From assembly GCA_022453515.1 (NCBI GenBank), contig JAJNNY010000005.1, forward strand, positions 1,178,001 through 1,242,000: 64,000 nucleotides of DNA. The letters run 5' to 3'. The notes under the pieces are model-generated. The model had not been told where the DNA came from. It did no database searches and saw only the letters and a program-made list of their open reading frames with translations. The position numbers and the translations under genes were made by a program. This DNA is from Astrocystis sublimbata. Taxonomy: Eukaryota > Ascomycota > Sordariomycetes > Xylariales > Xylariaceae. Shown here piece by piece: positions 23,703-35,229 of the stretch. Each line of letters begins with the position of its first letter. The first letter of the stretch is position 1.

Positions 23703-26700
23703 TCAATCATCTGCAATGTCGATAACGTCCTCTGATTTGCTTCGTAGTTTCGCAGACGTCACTTGTTCGCCCTGTCGACGGTTCAAGAAATAGGAGCTCT
23801 GATGCCCCGTCTGCTTTCGCTCATCTGTCTTGCAGCCCTGTACTGGGGATTGGTTGTTCGCTGGAGAAAGGCTTTTCATCGATGACAATTCTACAACTAG
23901 TCTATTTGCCTGTTGACCATGGCCGTCGTTTTGGGAACTTTTACGCCATTGGCGCCGTTTCTCATTGTCCGAGTCGTCAACGACCACGGGGTCGCGAGGT
24001 GTTGCACCTCGAGCACCTCTGGATGACGGAGTTTCGGGAAGAGGGGGAACTAGGTTCTGTTGAATGATAGTGCTGTCTGCCACTGGAGACAACGAGTGGC
24101 CTAGAATAGCTGAGCCCCTGACTGGGGAGCTAGAACTTGCGCCTGATGTCTTATGATGATGAAACTCGTACTCAGATGCTTGATCAATCGCGCGCGGTGA
24201 TCCTCCCACCATGCGTGCATCAGATCTAAGTTTAACTTGTGCCTCTCTAGCACTAGAAAGATCAGTCGTGTTTCGTCGCTGTCTATCTCTTGAGCCGTCT
24301 TTATAGCCACTAGACACAGGCCAATGCAGATTGGTCAGAGCATTGCTCGATATCAGGGGATCCCTTTTTTCTCCGACAAGCACACTGCTACCCTTCGAGC
24401 CGGGTGGGGGAGGGCTCGGTAGGGCCGATGGGCTTTTATCGTTGTGTGTTTTACCACCAGAATGGTTTTGGCTGGAGGGTTTCAATTTCAAAGGGGTAGC
24501 GGGACCAATTGTAGTTGAGCTAGCTGTATAGCGGAGAGGCTCCCCAATCTTCGCCCTTGATTTGCTCACTTTCGCCAGACGTTTTCTTTCTTGGGCTAGG
24601 TTTTCCCTGGCTTGTTGCTCCTTTTGAAGGTTGAGAATGACATCTCTGATGTTGTTTCGTAGTGCTGAGGGGTCAAGGCGCCAGGGTATTCTACAGTTCT
24701 TTTGCAGCAAGCCCTTCATGAATTCGTCAGGGTCGTCAAGGAACTGTTGGATATACCCCAGCAAGAACAATCCACAATCACAGTGATTCGTCTGTTCAGG
24801 GATATTTCTAGCAGTACAACCCATGGCTCTAGGGGCCTGCATTGAAACCCCTTTCTTATCTTGAAGTTCCGCAATAAGATATTGCTTCAAGTAGCTACAA
24901 GTAGGCGAATGGGGCACGCCCAAAGAATCCAGCGTGATGATTCTTGGCTGGTGGGGATCGTGTTTTGGGAGTCCAATACTTGGCCTCTTTCCCATCTTTT
25001 TGCGGCTTGGTGGGCTGGTCTCTGAGGCAACTTGCTCTGATTTGGCCCTTGGCGTGGCCAGATCACTCACCACATACACATTATGCCCGTTTGCGTGATG
25101 GTCTGCATCAATTTCAGGTTCTGGCTTCGTTTCCATGTCCTTGTTAGTCTCGTCTCCGGGCGTATCAGATTTGTCAATTGATAGACGTCTCATATTTTCG
25201 ACAACGTTTTCACCAATAGACCCGCTCAGCAGCTCGATTCGCGAACAACCTTCAGATGGCGCCCGGCTCACTCGAACATCATTTGCCATGGCGATTTTAT
25301 CAGTGCTGTTGTTGCTGGTCTGTTTTTGGTAGACGGAGGATGGAAGAAGCGCCGGCGCGTTGCATATGATCGCAACATACCAGTGCGTGTATTCATTAAT
25401 AGGGACAATGATGAAATCCTTAGAAAAGAGATCCACCTTCGAGGTCCAGGTTTTGATACTCTCATAATTAATTGCTTGACCACTTTTAGCGGGTTTCAAC
25501 TTGTCGTAGAAGAAGGTGTTCTGAAAATAGACCCGCTGAGCCAGATCTTTGTTGGTGTCTTCCAAAGTTTTCTGCAGATAGCGCAAGTAGAATATGATCA
25601 GATTGTCATTCAAGAACTGGCCTTCGTCGAGGCGCTGAATATCATCCTTGTCCACGGTTGCGCGATTTTTCCCCGTGTCAGGATAGACAAGTGAGTTTCG
25701 CCATTGCTTTCCCCAGCCCGGGTTGAGAGAAGTCCAACCTTCAGGGTCGGGCTCAGCCGGCTCAGGTGAATCAATGCACGCAAATGTTGAGCGAGTCCGT
25801 GGCTCTCGTGCCGCTGAGAATGGTCGATCACTCCGCGACAGGCTTGATGGGACACCGAAACCACCAGATCGGGCTGTAGGCGTATAATTCATTGTATCTC
25901 TAACTTTGGATCTGGTTATAGTCTCATCTGCAGCACCGGAATTTGGCCTGGCCTTAGAGTCGGGGCTACTATGATTCTTCATCATGACACTGATATCGTC
26001 GGCAACGGGAGCGTACTTGTCTGCGTCCGTTGACAAACTGTTAAACTTGGCTCGTTGAAATACGTTATCGAAATCTTGCTCGAGTTTGTGTCTACTGCAA
26101 TTTAGCTCCCGGTTCACAATAATCAGTTCCGCAGCTGGTGTTACCTCTTGCAATCTTTGATGACGACCTCTTTGGTTTTGCTATAATCAGCAACCCATTG
26201 AAAGAACCGAGAATACCCGGGCTTACTGGCGAATTCAATCACCAACAAAGGCCCAGCCCCATCCGCGATGTTGGCTCCATTCATAAGAACAATGACTTTG
26301 TAATTGTCGTCTACATTGGTAGTGCGCCGTATGTGAGTCACGCGTTGGAGATTGAGCGTAAGATATTTGTAAGGCAATAGATGATGATTTTCCTTATCAA
26401 CTGGGTGCAAAGTATGATCCCCATCAAGTATTGACAAGAAAAGGGATTCCGGGTTATTATCGCGTCCCGCTTGATATTTGCCTTGGCCAGAGGCGCCACG
26501 CAAGACGGACAGGCCGTTCCCAATGATCGTACTGGCATTAGTTTTGTTCCTAGCTGGCTGTTGGCATTCTTTCGGCGGTGGCGCAGGTGATTGATTAGCT
26601 GTAAAATTTGTCGAAACGATATCACCTCTCTTTGACAAGCTAAACGATGAGACTTTGAGGCGTTTGGCAGGTCGACCTTCTGACACCTCCCCCGTACCTG

Positions 26701-27616
26701 AAGCTAGCTCGTCTGGACTGAGGTCCGATTGACCAAATTTCTTCTTCCTGCTTTCGAGATTCCTGTTTTCCACTTCCTCGATGACCTCACGGAAGTCTTG
26801 GGTCGGGGCTGGCTTGGAGGGACGATTGGAAGGGCGATACTGGTCGACGTATTCCGACACGGATCGCTGTTGTGCATTCTCAGGTTTCGGTCGGTGCGGA
26901 TTCGAAAAGCAGACGAGGTCCACATCATCATCGGTGATGTCGTCGTCATCTTTCGGAGAAGAGTTCAACTCCGATCTAGGGTTCGATGCATCTTTGTGTT
27001 TGGTTGGAGTCGTCTTGGTTCGAGCTGGTCGCCATCGCCCCTTTGACTGCCTCTTCTCGCTTCGAAAGCTTAAACTACGATATTCCACAACACCACTAAG
27101 CTGCGAGGAACTCATGTTTGATGCCACGGACGGTTGAGAGGCGCTGATGTTCGACGCCGCCGATCGCGGAGACTCGGGAATGGATACGACTGATTTGGAT
27201 CGCTTCCTAGGTGGCACGGGATCGGTCACAGCGAACCTAGCGCTGGTATGTGGAGGGTTCGGACTAGTCTGGTCAAGTCTTCGACGCTTTGCTGGGGGGC
27301 TCGGAGGTGTAGACGGGGGTTTAGGTAGGAGACCGTAAGGCGAGCGTGAGGACGTGTTGTTGGAGAGGGTATTCATGGGCCTCGTCGCATCCACGTTCAT
27401 AGGCTTGGGCTGGCGTGGGTCAGTCTTGTTGGACAACGGAGGGTTCGAAAAGGCAAATATCCTGACCATGTTGGCAGAACTACTACTTTGAAAAGCCGCT
27501 TGCACATACGTCCGAGCACTCGTGATAAGGTTGGAGAGGGCTTCTATCGGGCGGATGGACGAGATGCCAGTTCCCTCACTGGACTCAGTAGGCGGAAGTC
27601 GTCGTACGGGGGACAT
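23703..27616 (-). CDS. ULP2: SUMO-specific protease, Ulp2 type
   Basis: C48-family cysteine protease that trims SUMO chains in the nucleus (Ulp2/SENP6-7 branch). Exons are 27616-26145 and 26094-23703, about 1287 residues. The intron starts GTAACA and ends TTGCAG, and the join restores KDCK/SRHKLEQ. Residues 1-490 are a Ser/Pro-rich disordered region ending in a folded segment (LFLSILDGDHTL, YKVIVLMNGANI). The protease core begins with LVYPDTGKNRATVDKDDIQR near residue 625. Catalytic residues are His about 728 (THWYVAII), Asp about 880 (ITLDSLG), Gln about 925 (EQTNHC) and Cys about 931 (CDCGLFLLGY). Roughly 130 low-complexity residues interrupt the core between His and Asp, which is typical of this branch. 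The tail is long and Ser-rich. Confidence 0.93.
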
Positions 27617-28634
27617 GGGCAAATCAAGCCAGTCGACATGCTGACCACCAATGCAACCACCACGCCGTGTCCCTGCCTACCTAGGTAGGTATTCGGTAGT
27701 TGTACACGACCACAGCAACGATGTTGCACCATCGACATTTGGCAGCGCTACCGACTCGGGAAACGCATGGACGTAAGGGCCAAGGCAGATATGTGAGGGC
27801 GAGGAGCGGCGCTGGGGATCGTCAAGGTCTTCGTCTGTTATGGGCCGTGTTCCCAGTTCGATGTGAGCGGGAGGTGCCTGCGGTCATTTGTCGCTTTGTC
27901 AAGAGGACGGGCGAAAGAGGCGGGCGGGGCCAGGCGGTGAGACGATGGTGATGACAAGACAGAGCGATATGACCGTATGCTGTGTGTGCTGCGAGTTGCG
28001 TGGTTGTGATCAAAGAACGTTGTTGTGCACGCTGCATGCTGAACAGGCAAGACTCATGATGTAGAACGACGACGAGGTTGCCATTCTGCAAGTACTTCTA
28101 AGGAAGTACCCGGCACCTCAGGTACCCAGATACTTCTAGGTAGGTACTTTTATCTTGGGGGGGTTTGTTTACTAAAGTAGGCAAGTACCTAGGCAGGTAC
28201 CTAAGGCTACCTAGGTAAATTACTTAGGTAAGCCCTGTCCAGGTGCTTATCTGCCTGAGGTACGAGTAGGTGCCTTCCAAGGTTTAGGTAGGCGAGAGGT
28301 AACTAGGTACTTTAATGTAGGTAAATAAGGTAGGCGGCACCTGCACCTACCATGCCTACCTAGCCCCCTAGTACCTACACACTCCAGGTGGCATCTGGTT
28401 TCATTCTTTCAGCCCATCCTTTATTCCACCCCTACCTACATCCTAGCCCCCTAGCTCGGCACCCTAGCATGCCTGAGGGGCCTAGGTACCCACACTTGAA
28501 TTTATAGAACAGGAGTATATTTATTTATTTGCCCAGTGGTACATACCTAGTAGGTATATAATTCCTCAAAAGGCTAATTCTATCCAGAATACCTATATCA
28601 CAGTTGCTATAGTTGTCTCCCCACGAGGACATTC
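27617..28634. other. ULP2 upstream region and peroxidase 3' flank
   Basis: Begins with the ULP2 leader. From about 28095 it becomes a dense patch of TACCTA/CCTAGG words, listed separately. The open frames at 27700-28091 are not family-like. No gene is seen. Confidence 0.45.
28095..28500. repeat. Dense TACCTA/CCTAGG/GGTACC word cluster
   Basis: Short words AGGTAC, CCTAGG, TACCTA and their complements recur every few tens of bases with no fixed period. Many are self-complementary, so local hairpins are possible. Similar smaller patches lie near 11330-11460, 19620-19735, 40660-40775 and 55725-55745. They occur only between genes. Confidence 0.7.
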
Positions 28635-31600
28635 CTAAGGCTTCCCCTTTTTCGGCTTCATGACAGGCACCTTTGGTATTGTGAGCGTCAACTGGTAAAC
28701 ACTTAAACGGTTGCCCGCGCCGCAAAACTGTTTCGCGTTACCACCGCATTCCATGTTGCATTGGTTGCTCGCTACCACGACGGAACCTTTGGCAAAGTCG
28801 TTACCACAGTAGCATTCCGTGCCGTATTCCGTTCCGAAGTACTTGAAGCCTTTACAGGTGGCGGCGCACTTCTCGAGCGTCATAGCGCCATCCACGGCTG
28901 TTTTGGCAGCGAGGGCGCGGGCACCCGTGGCCTCGGTGCGGCAGCCAGACCAGGAGTAGTCGCTGACTATCAAGGGCTGCGAAGGACCGTCGGTCGTGGC
29001 CGAGTAATAGAGACTCAGCCGGTTGCCGGCACCGCAAAACTCGGACGCATCTCCCGCACAGGGCATGTTGCATTCGGCCAGGGCGGTCAAGTTAGCAGAG
29101 GCGGCCAGCGAGTTTCCACAGTGGCATTCGTCACCGAATTCTGTGCCGAAATAATGGTAGTTCTTGCAAAACGCGGCGCAAGACTCGAGCGTGACCTTCC
29201 CCGCTGTGGATTTCGCATCGAGAGCCCGCATACCGACACCCTCGGTCCAGCAGCCTTGGAGGTCGTATGAAGAGACCGTAGGCTTATGGGTAGGCGTGGC
29301 GGGTGTCGGCATGGGACCTTTAGAAGCGTATAGCTCCAACCGGTTACCAGCGCCGCAGTATTCCGTCGCATCCCCAGAGCATACCATGCTACACTGATCG
29401 AGTTCGACCTTTTTGCTGGATACGTTGATCGTATTGCCACAGTAACCTACATGTTATCAGTTTAACAAGATTGCAAGAACAACCGTCGGGAGCGTTTGGA
29501 GCAAGCTTACATTCGCGGCCGTACTCCGTACCCCAGTAGTAGAATCCCGTGCAGTTTTTCATGCAACTCTATTTATCACGCTGGAGTTAATAACTGCTTT
29601 TATAGTAAAGAAACTGCTCGTGGGCCATGGTAATTCATGCCTTCGAGCCTTGCCAGAAGAGGGAATAAAAGACTCCTGTGAACTGACCTCAAGTGTCATT
29701 CCATCGTAGGCAAAGCTGGCACCGGCTAGCGCGCGGGCCCCTGAGGGTTCTGTGTTACAGCCTGCGAGTCTAAAATCACCTAGAGCTTGTCTATGGCTAG
29801 GCATCTCTGCTGCTGTTGTAGTGCTCGTGCTTGTGGCTCGATCTGTAGTGCTCGTGATTGGCCGTGGTGAGGTCACGGTTGGATTTGCAGTTGCTGTTGA
29901 CGACGAGGTTCCCTCTGTAGGGCCAGGATCATTCGGGCGTGAGCACATTGAGGCCGGTGGCGCCTGAAAGTCGATGCATTTCGCTCCAAAGTCACTTGCT
30001 GCCTTGAAGGTATCTTGCGCAGCTGATGTACCAGCCCCGGTGACTACATCAACTTTGGTAGCATAGGCAAGGTCGCCAAGTCCTTCATAAACAGCCGAGT
30101 AGAGTGTATATAGGCCGACACATTCGTATTTCTCCATCTCTAGAATCGCATCATTCAAAGTAGGGATCGGGCGATTCGGGTCGGCAACGGGTGTCTTGTA
30201 TGAGAGGTGTAGGTTTACCGGAGCTGACACCTTGAGATCGTTGCGAACCTGTGCGAATATGTCAATTCCAAAGTTTATTACAACTCCAAAAAAAATCTCA
30301 GACTCACACCTGCTACAACCTGTAACCTTCCTTCAAGGAGACAGCTCTGAGGTTTCTGTACCAGTATACCATCCTGGATGGGGTACGCGTTACCATTATT
30401 GTCGTAAACCCTAGATGTGCCACTGGCCATCTGGAGATTCAAAGTGAAGGAGGAGATGCCCGAAGAGGCCGGGACTTCAATGTTAATCGGAAACCACACA
30501 AATGTGTCGTCGAATCCCTGTGTAGCCCCCAAGACGGTGAGTGGATATGTACAACCCCGGCTACCACAATTGTTGCTACCGCTTCGGTCCTTATAAGTCA
30601 GAATCACACCCTGAGCAGAATCGCTTCCGAAGTCGGTGGTACGGACTCGTATGAATCCTGACAGCTGCAAAGTTGACGCTCCAGGGTTCAGTGTAAGCTG
30701 TATATTGACTGGCTTGACGGCATATGGTTGGATGGGGTCAGTAAGAACGACTTCCGCAGGCACAACCTCAATCATTTTACGCAATACTCTGGCGCAAATG
30801 CTTCGGAATGTCGCGGGTTCGGTCATCGCTGATATAGTCTGATTCTGATCCGAGTTGAACACTTTGAAGTCGGAATTCCGGGTGGCTCGTACCGAAGGAC
30901 CGACGACTAGGGGATTTGTTGTGTTGCCTGAAACATATTCAGTGACGACCTTGTTATCGAACACGTCCACTGTCGAGTCCATTTGTCCTTCGCCATTCGC
31001 CGTACTCCCCACAGGGACAATTTGGGGGAATTCAGTCTCATGAACTCCACCGATAGTATGCCCGCACGCAACGACCTGAATCATTTCCGACTTGTCGAAG
31101 CCCATGCGCAAGACTGTTAGATAATAAGAGTCAGAATCTACCTTCCTTGGGGAAGTTCTTACACAATAATCAGGCGTCTCATGCGCGTGCATAAGCATGC
31201 TGCGCTTTCGGAGCAGAATCCGGGAATCAAAGACTCAATCAAATATACCAACTAAAAGATGTTAGTCAAGATTCCCAACCTCCATATTGTGAAAAGTGCT
31301 AGATCAAGCGACATGATGGGACTGAAGTATCTAGCACCGCAGGTTTTGATACATACCATTGCTGCTCAAACGTGAAAGGGGAGTTCTGAGGTAGAGGGAC
31401 TCCAATGGGACCGCCCTCTTTAGCATCTATCCTGCCGCCAGCAACGGGCACCACTGGACCGCCACACGACCTTACGGCATAGTAAACGCCCAACGCGAGG
31501 AGGTCCGCCACACTGGATCGGCTCGTGTAGTAGTCTGCCATAAACTTTAGAGTAGTGTTGAACGCCGGTCCGATATTGTCTGAACTCGTGATTTCGTATT

Positions 31601-31883
31601 GTAGAGATCCGTCCAGCCCGCCTTTTCGGGGGCCGCCAGCTATTGTGGTAGTTGCCATATCGTGAAAGGCAGCTCTCACCCACTCAGCGGCATTGTGACG
31701 ACCGGGCCCTGAAGCTTGACTTGAGCAGGGTATGACAGTTCCACCAAATTGGCGGGCACGGTAGCCCTTTACCTGGTACATGATCTCTTCCAGCTCGTCA
31801 TTCTGGGAAGGCCATGTTGGATCTGCGTCAACCAACGGAGTCAGCAATAGCATCGCCGACAAGACAGGTGAATTCCAGCGCAT
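28635..31883 (-). CDS. Secreted hybrid-type heme peroxidase with three WSC domains
   Basis: Exons are about 31883-31357, 31199-31165, 31113-30308, 30248-29688, 29568-29511 and 29446-28635, about 932 residues. Residues 1-20 form a signal peptide. The peroxidase domain shows the distal Arg70 and His74 (EWVRAAFHD) and the proximal His at about 206 (VVACGHTIGGVHETEFP). A Ser/Thr-rich linker lies near 570-600. Three WSC domains follow, near 617-695, 725-805 and 825-910, each with the ALA, FGTE(Y/F)G, EC(Y/H)CGN and FCGAGNRL pattern. This matches fungal hybrid type B heme peroxidases, which reduce extracellular peroxide; WSC units probably bind wall glucans. The 35-nt second exon and its GTGTAA donor are the weakest part of the model. 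Intron 1 is a copy of an aminotransferase intron. Confidence 0.85.
31200..31356 (-). repeat. Introner-like element copy A (intron 1 of the peroxidase)
   Basis: In the sense direction it opens GTATGTATCAAA and stays alignable without gaps for about 98 nt with the aminotransferase intron at 38686-38799, at roughly 80% identity by eye. The homology runs through the branch point (GACTAACAT). Copy A then carries about 40 extra bases before an acceptor GCGCAG, the same hexamer that ends copy B; a TTTTAG at 31252 is an alternative acceptor but leads to a stop. It contains perfect 9-nt inverted arms, GTGCTAGAT and ATCTAGCAC. Confidence 0.8.
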
Positions 31884-34389
31884 GGTAACGGCTTGTCCTG
31901 CTGTAAACCTAGGACCAAACAGTATTAAGAATTAGTAGAATTTAGAAAAAGTAGAAAACCACCATGTATTTCCCAATGATGAGATCAGTATCCCTAAGAC
32001 AGTTGACCTGAACATCAGGGTCATTTTAAGCCAGCTCAAAGCGAGCCAAGGGAACGAGATGCTTTAATACTAATGGTGATATTACTAGTCGTCGTGGTGC
32101 ACCGCAGCGCCATAATTTCATCGAGACCGTCGGCGTCAATCTAGGCGCCAATAATCCCTGCTCGCATGTGAGAGTAGCGTAGTATGGAATACGAGGACTG
32201 ATGATAGTGGCTAATAGCTACGACGAGATTGGGCAAATCTAATGCCCGAATTTTCTGCCGACGGTTCCAGCCGCAGGACGAGCTAGCAATGCAAATGCAC
32301 AACCGAGACTTTTGGAGCTACGAGTATTGTGGTGTATCTAGTGATGTACCAGTGTTATGCAATGTCAAGGAGCAAAGGTGAGCAATCCAAGACAAGTGAT
32401 CACCCACTTGGGCTACGATGCTACCCTGGGGCCTGTCAGTCTACCTAGAGGACCCCACATGGATCCTCAGGGTCTTCCCGAGCCATGCTCGCCATGGGGG
32501 CCATGCTCCGTCAGATCCTGGAACCTGGTGAGCCTGGCATGCCTGGTATCTTGGATGCCTGACATGCTGGGTGCCTAGTTGCCTGGCTATGTACTGTAGT
32601 TAATACCTACTCCAAGAACAGTTATTGGCCTCAAAAGCTGTAAAATCTGCGTTGATAAAGATATGTTGGAGTATATGCCGCAACAGCTAAAACCTTTTAC
32701 CTGTTACGCCTTCATTGAAATCTGTTGACTTGCAAGTTGCGGTAATATCGAGTCAAATAGGAAAAATTCACCAGCCTATCGTGCAGATCCGTGGCGTCGC
32801 TAGAATGAGTGTTCATGCACGTCAACTCAGACCTTCGGGTTTTTGACTGGGTAGCGGTGAACACACTAGCAGGCACCCTGGTGTCCATCAGCGCTCCTTT
32901 ACAGTAGCACCGCGGGGTTTTGAGTGTCTCGAGTGTGTTGTAGGAGAGTAGTCCTCAAATGTCTACACACACACGAGCTATAAGATCTGCCGTTTATTTT
33001 TGAAAACAGCAACCTGAAGGCATAATCTGTGGTTCGCGAGTCGTCCACGCATGAGAACGCAACATCATGCAACGAGCGATACCACAAAATAGCAGGAGTA
33101 ATAGCACTAAACCTCCGAGCCCAAATTGAGCAGCGTCCGGATGGGAGGTGTTTGTTATTGAGCTTCAATCAATGGGCGACACACCATCTCCGGTCCAAGA
33201 TTGAGAGACACGGACACTAATTAGTTATGAACCACCCGTGCTGCTAGATTACTTCCTGGGTCGGCGCTCATCTGATGAGATGGCGCAGGATGCTTGCGTT
33301 GTTCAGCTGACCCTGCGCCTTCAACCTCGTACATATTAGCGTCAGCCCATACAAGCAGCTAAGACAATCAAGGTGGCATCTCCGTTTTATTCCATGCTTA
33401 CTATGTACAACGTTAAAGTTGGTGGTCTCAAGGCACGGGCATCTATCACCTACGCACACATATATATGATCATTATATGGACTTTGGGGGACTTGACTCG
33501 AGGAGGATGCACTAAGCTACGAAGAAGAGAAGTCACTGAGGAATATCACGCATTTCCTATGCTGTCCAGTGGTACGAAGGCAAAGGCACATGAGTATCTG
33601 AAGTTCTCAAGCATATACGAAGTACTCCGTAATCTGTGGAAAACAAACTCAACTGCACTATCTGAGGCAATCTACATTATGAACAACTGCATATAAAGTT
33701 TGGTAGGTATAACACTCAATCTACCTCACTGACGAGGGGTTCATGAAGGCTACAAACAGGCAATGATGTTCAGCCGCAGATGTCATTAACTATAATTTTC
33801 TTAAAGATCCGGTTATACACATACCACAATGCTCACAGTAAATCAAGACGGAGCTGAACATCACCTCCAGGCTGGCTGGCGAGGGGCCAAGGTGAGGGGA
33901 TGTACTATGCTGCTCGGCTGGCGTGGGGCTGGGTGGCTGGATGATAGCAATGCCCGAGGTGCTGAGGTTTTAAGCGGCTGAAGTGGAGCGACTAAAGGCC
34001 AAGCGTACCTAGTAGTAGTGTATATACGTGTCGATTGGAGTGTCGATTGGAACCTTGGAAGCGGTGAAAATGTCGCACGACGATAGATCTAGGAGAACTC
34101 TACCTGATACCGACTAGGTGCCGCCTGAGGCACTTGGGGACCCTGACTGCTATGCAACACTGCCTCGACAGTCATTTACTATTTGTAGTCCGTATGCAAT
34201 ATTTAATCACGGTATATTAATATCATCATCTAAGGAATATCATATACCATGAGCTGCTTTTAATACAATCGCAAATAGTAGCAATAATAATAACATATAT
34301 ATACTAGCTAGATAAAAGTATATATGTAAAAAATCATAAAGTTTTGCTCAATAATATTGAATAGCAAAAGAAAATAATATATAATCAAC
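31884..34389. other. Peroxidase upstream region, no gene seen
   Basis: 2.5 kb without a supported gene. It includes an area of repeated CCTGGCATGCCTGG-like words near 32520-32590. The GTG-initiated frame at 33373-33696 is not family-like. From about 34190 to 34389 the DNA is strongly AT-rich, directly downstream of the minus-strand tRNA, and carries two T4 tracts on the tRNA sense strand (34371-34374 and 34366-34369) that can serve as polymerase III terminators. Confidence 0.45.
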
Positions 34390-34495
34390 TCCGAATCGGG
34401 GAATCGAACCCCGGGCATGTCGGTACTTTATTTCAAGTCAAGGTAAGGATATCGAAGTTGAGAGCGACATATGTTAGCCACTACACCAATTCGGA
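34390..34495 (-). tRNA. tRNA-Glu (anticodon CUC) with a 35-nt intron
   Basis: Reads as a full cloverleaf on the minus strand. The acceptor stem TCCGAAT pairs with ATTCGGA over seven bases. The D stem is GTGT/ACAT, the anticodon stem TGTCG/CGACA, and the T arm CGGGG-TTCGATT-CCCCG. The anticodon loop starts CTCTCA, with anticodon CTC at 34462-34460. A 35-nt intron (34458-34424) sits between positions 37 and 38, the canonical site for tRNA splicing endonuclease. The mature length is 71 nt before CCA. A-box and B-box sequences (TGGTGTAGTGG, GGTTCGATTCC) are present. Confidence 0.93.
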
Positions 34496-35067
34496 TTATG
34501 TCCCATTGGGTTGGGAGTTGCGTCTTGCTGCTGAACCGGAACCCTATTATTGACATAGTCGACCGCTTACTTTTTATTGCTACCTAGGTACCTATTCACC
34601 GGTATCCCTTGGTGGGGTTGCTTAGGGAGTGGCCACTACACAAGGTCCAAGGTATACTCCAGATTCAACAAATCTAGTGGATGTGTGGCGTGAAGCATCG
34701 GTACCAAAAGAAAGCCTGGCCATGAGACCGAGGATGGACGATATTCGTCACAGGGAAGATTACCTATTGTTATTCATTGCCCACAGGAATCTCATGCGTT
34801 ACCTACGGTGAGGTTTTATTTGGGTAGGTATTTGGGGGCCAGTAAGTCGTAGGTACATATGTAGTTAGGCTGTAGGCGATAAGGTAGGCGATAGGCGACC
34901 AGATGCCCCTCGCGAGCAAGTAGCTCTGATTGGCTGCGTGGGACCCAGAGGGCCAGCGGTACCTCTGGGTGGGTCATGGGTCTCGTACACACGGACCGGC
35001 AGCAGAGTCTCGCAGCTGGCCCCAGTAGAGATCTGCTAGCGCTCCGCTGCCACACAAAATAATTCGG

Positions 35068-35134
35068 CTAAGTCGCCTGTCAATTTTGGCCCTTCGCCCT
35101 GAGAAATTATCACCACATTTCTCGAGGTACGCAC
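35068..35134 (-). repeat. Inverted match to aminotransferase intron 2
   Basis: Read on the minus strand it begins GTGCGTACCTC and ends GGCGACTTAG. It thus has both borders of aminotransferase intron 2 (39105-39021), nearly identical interior blocks (TTTCTCAGGGCGA and the AAAATTRACAGGCGACTTAG end) and lacks a central part of about 25 nt. In this place it is antisense to uL4, about 95 nt upstream of its ATG. Confidence 0.8.
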
Positions 35135-35208
35135 ATCCGCCACACCACACCACTGGACTGGGGCCTCACCTACTCATTCGCATCCTCCTTTCTTTACTAA
35201 CCCTCTAG
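35127..35208 (+). other. Possible 5'-UTR intron of uL4
   Basis: GTACGC at 35127 and TACTAACCCTCTAG ending at 35208 make a good donor, branch point and acceptor 21 nt before the ATG. Leader introns are common in fungal ribosomal protein genes. There is no transcript evidence here. The donor lies inside the segment shared with the aminotransferase intron. Confidence 0.45.
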
Positions 35209-35229
35209 ACGCAGCCCAGCGACTTCACG

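Larger units (their letters stand above)
34496..35229. promoter_or_regulatory. Upstream region of uL4
   Basis: Lies between the tRNA 5' end and the uL4 start. It contains TACCTAGGTACC near 34583 and the segment 35068-35134 that is repeated, inverted, inside the aminotransferase gene. A CACACCAC-rich leader precedes the start codon. Confidence 0.45.

Noticed and set aside
33373..33696. 107-codon frame in the peroxidase upstream region
   Set aside because: GTG start, no signal peptide or domain, and isolated between non-coding DNA.
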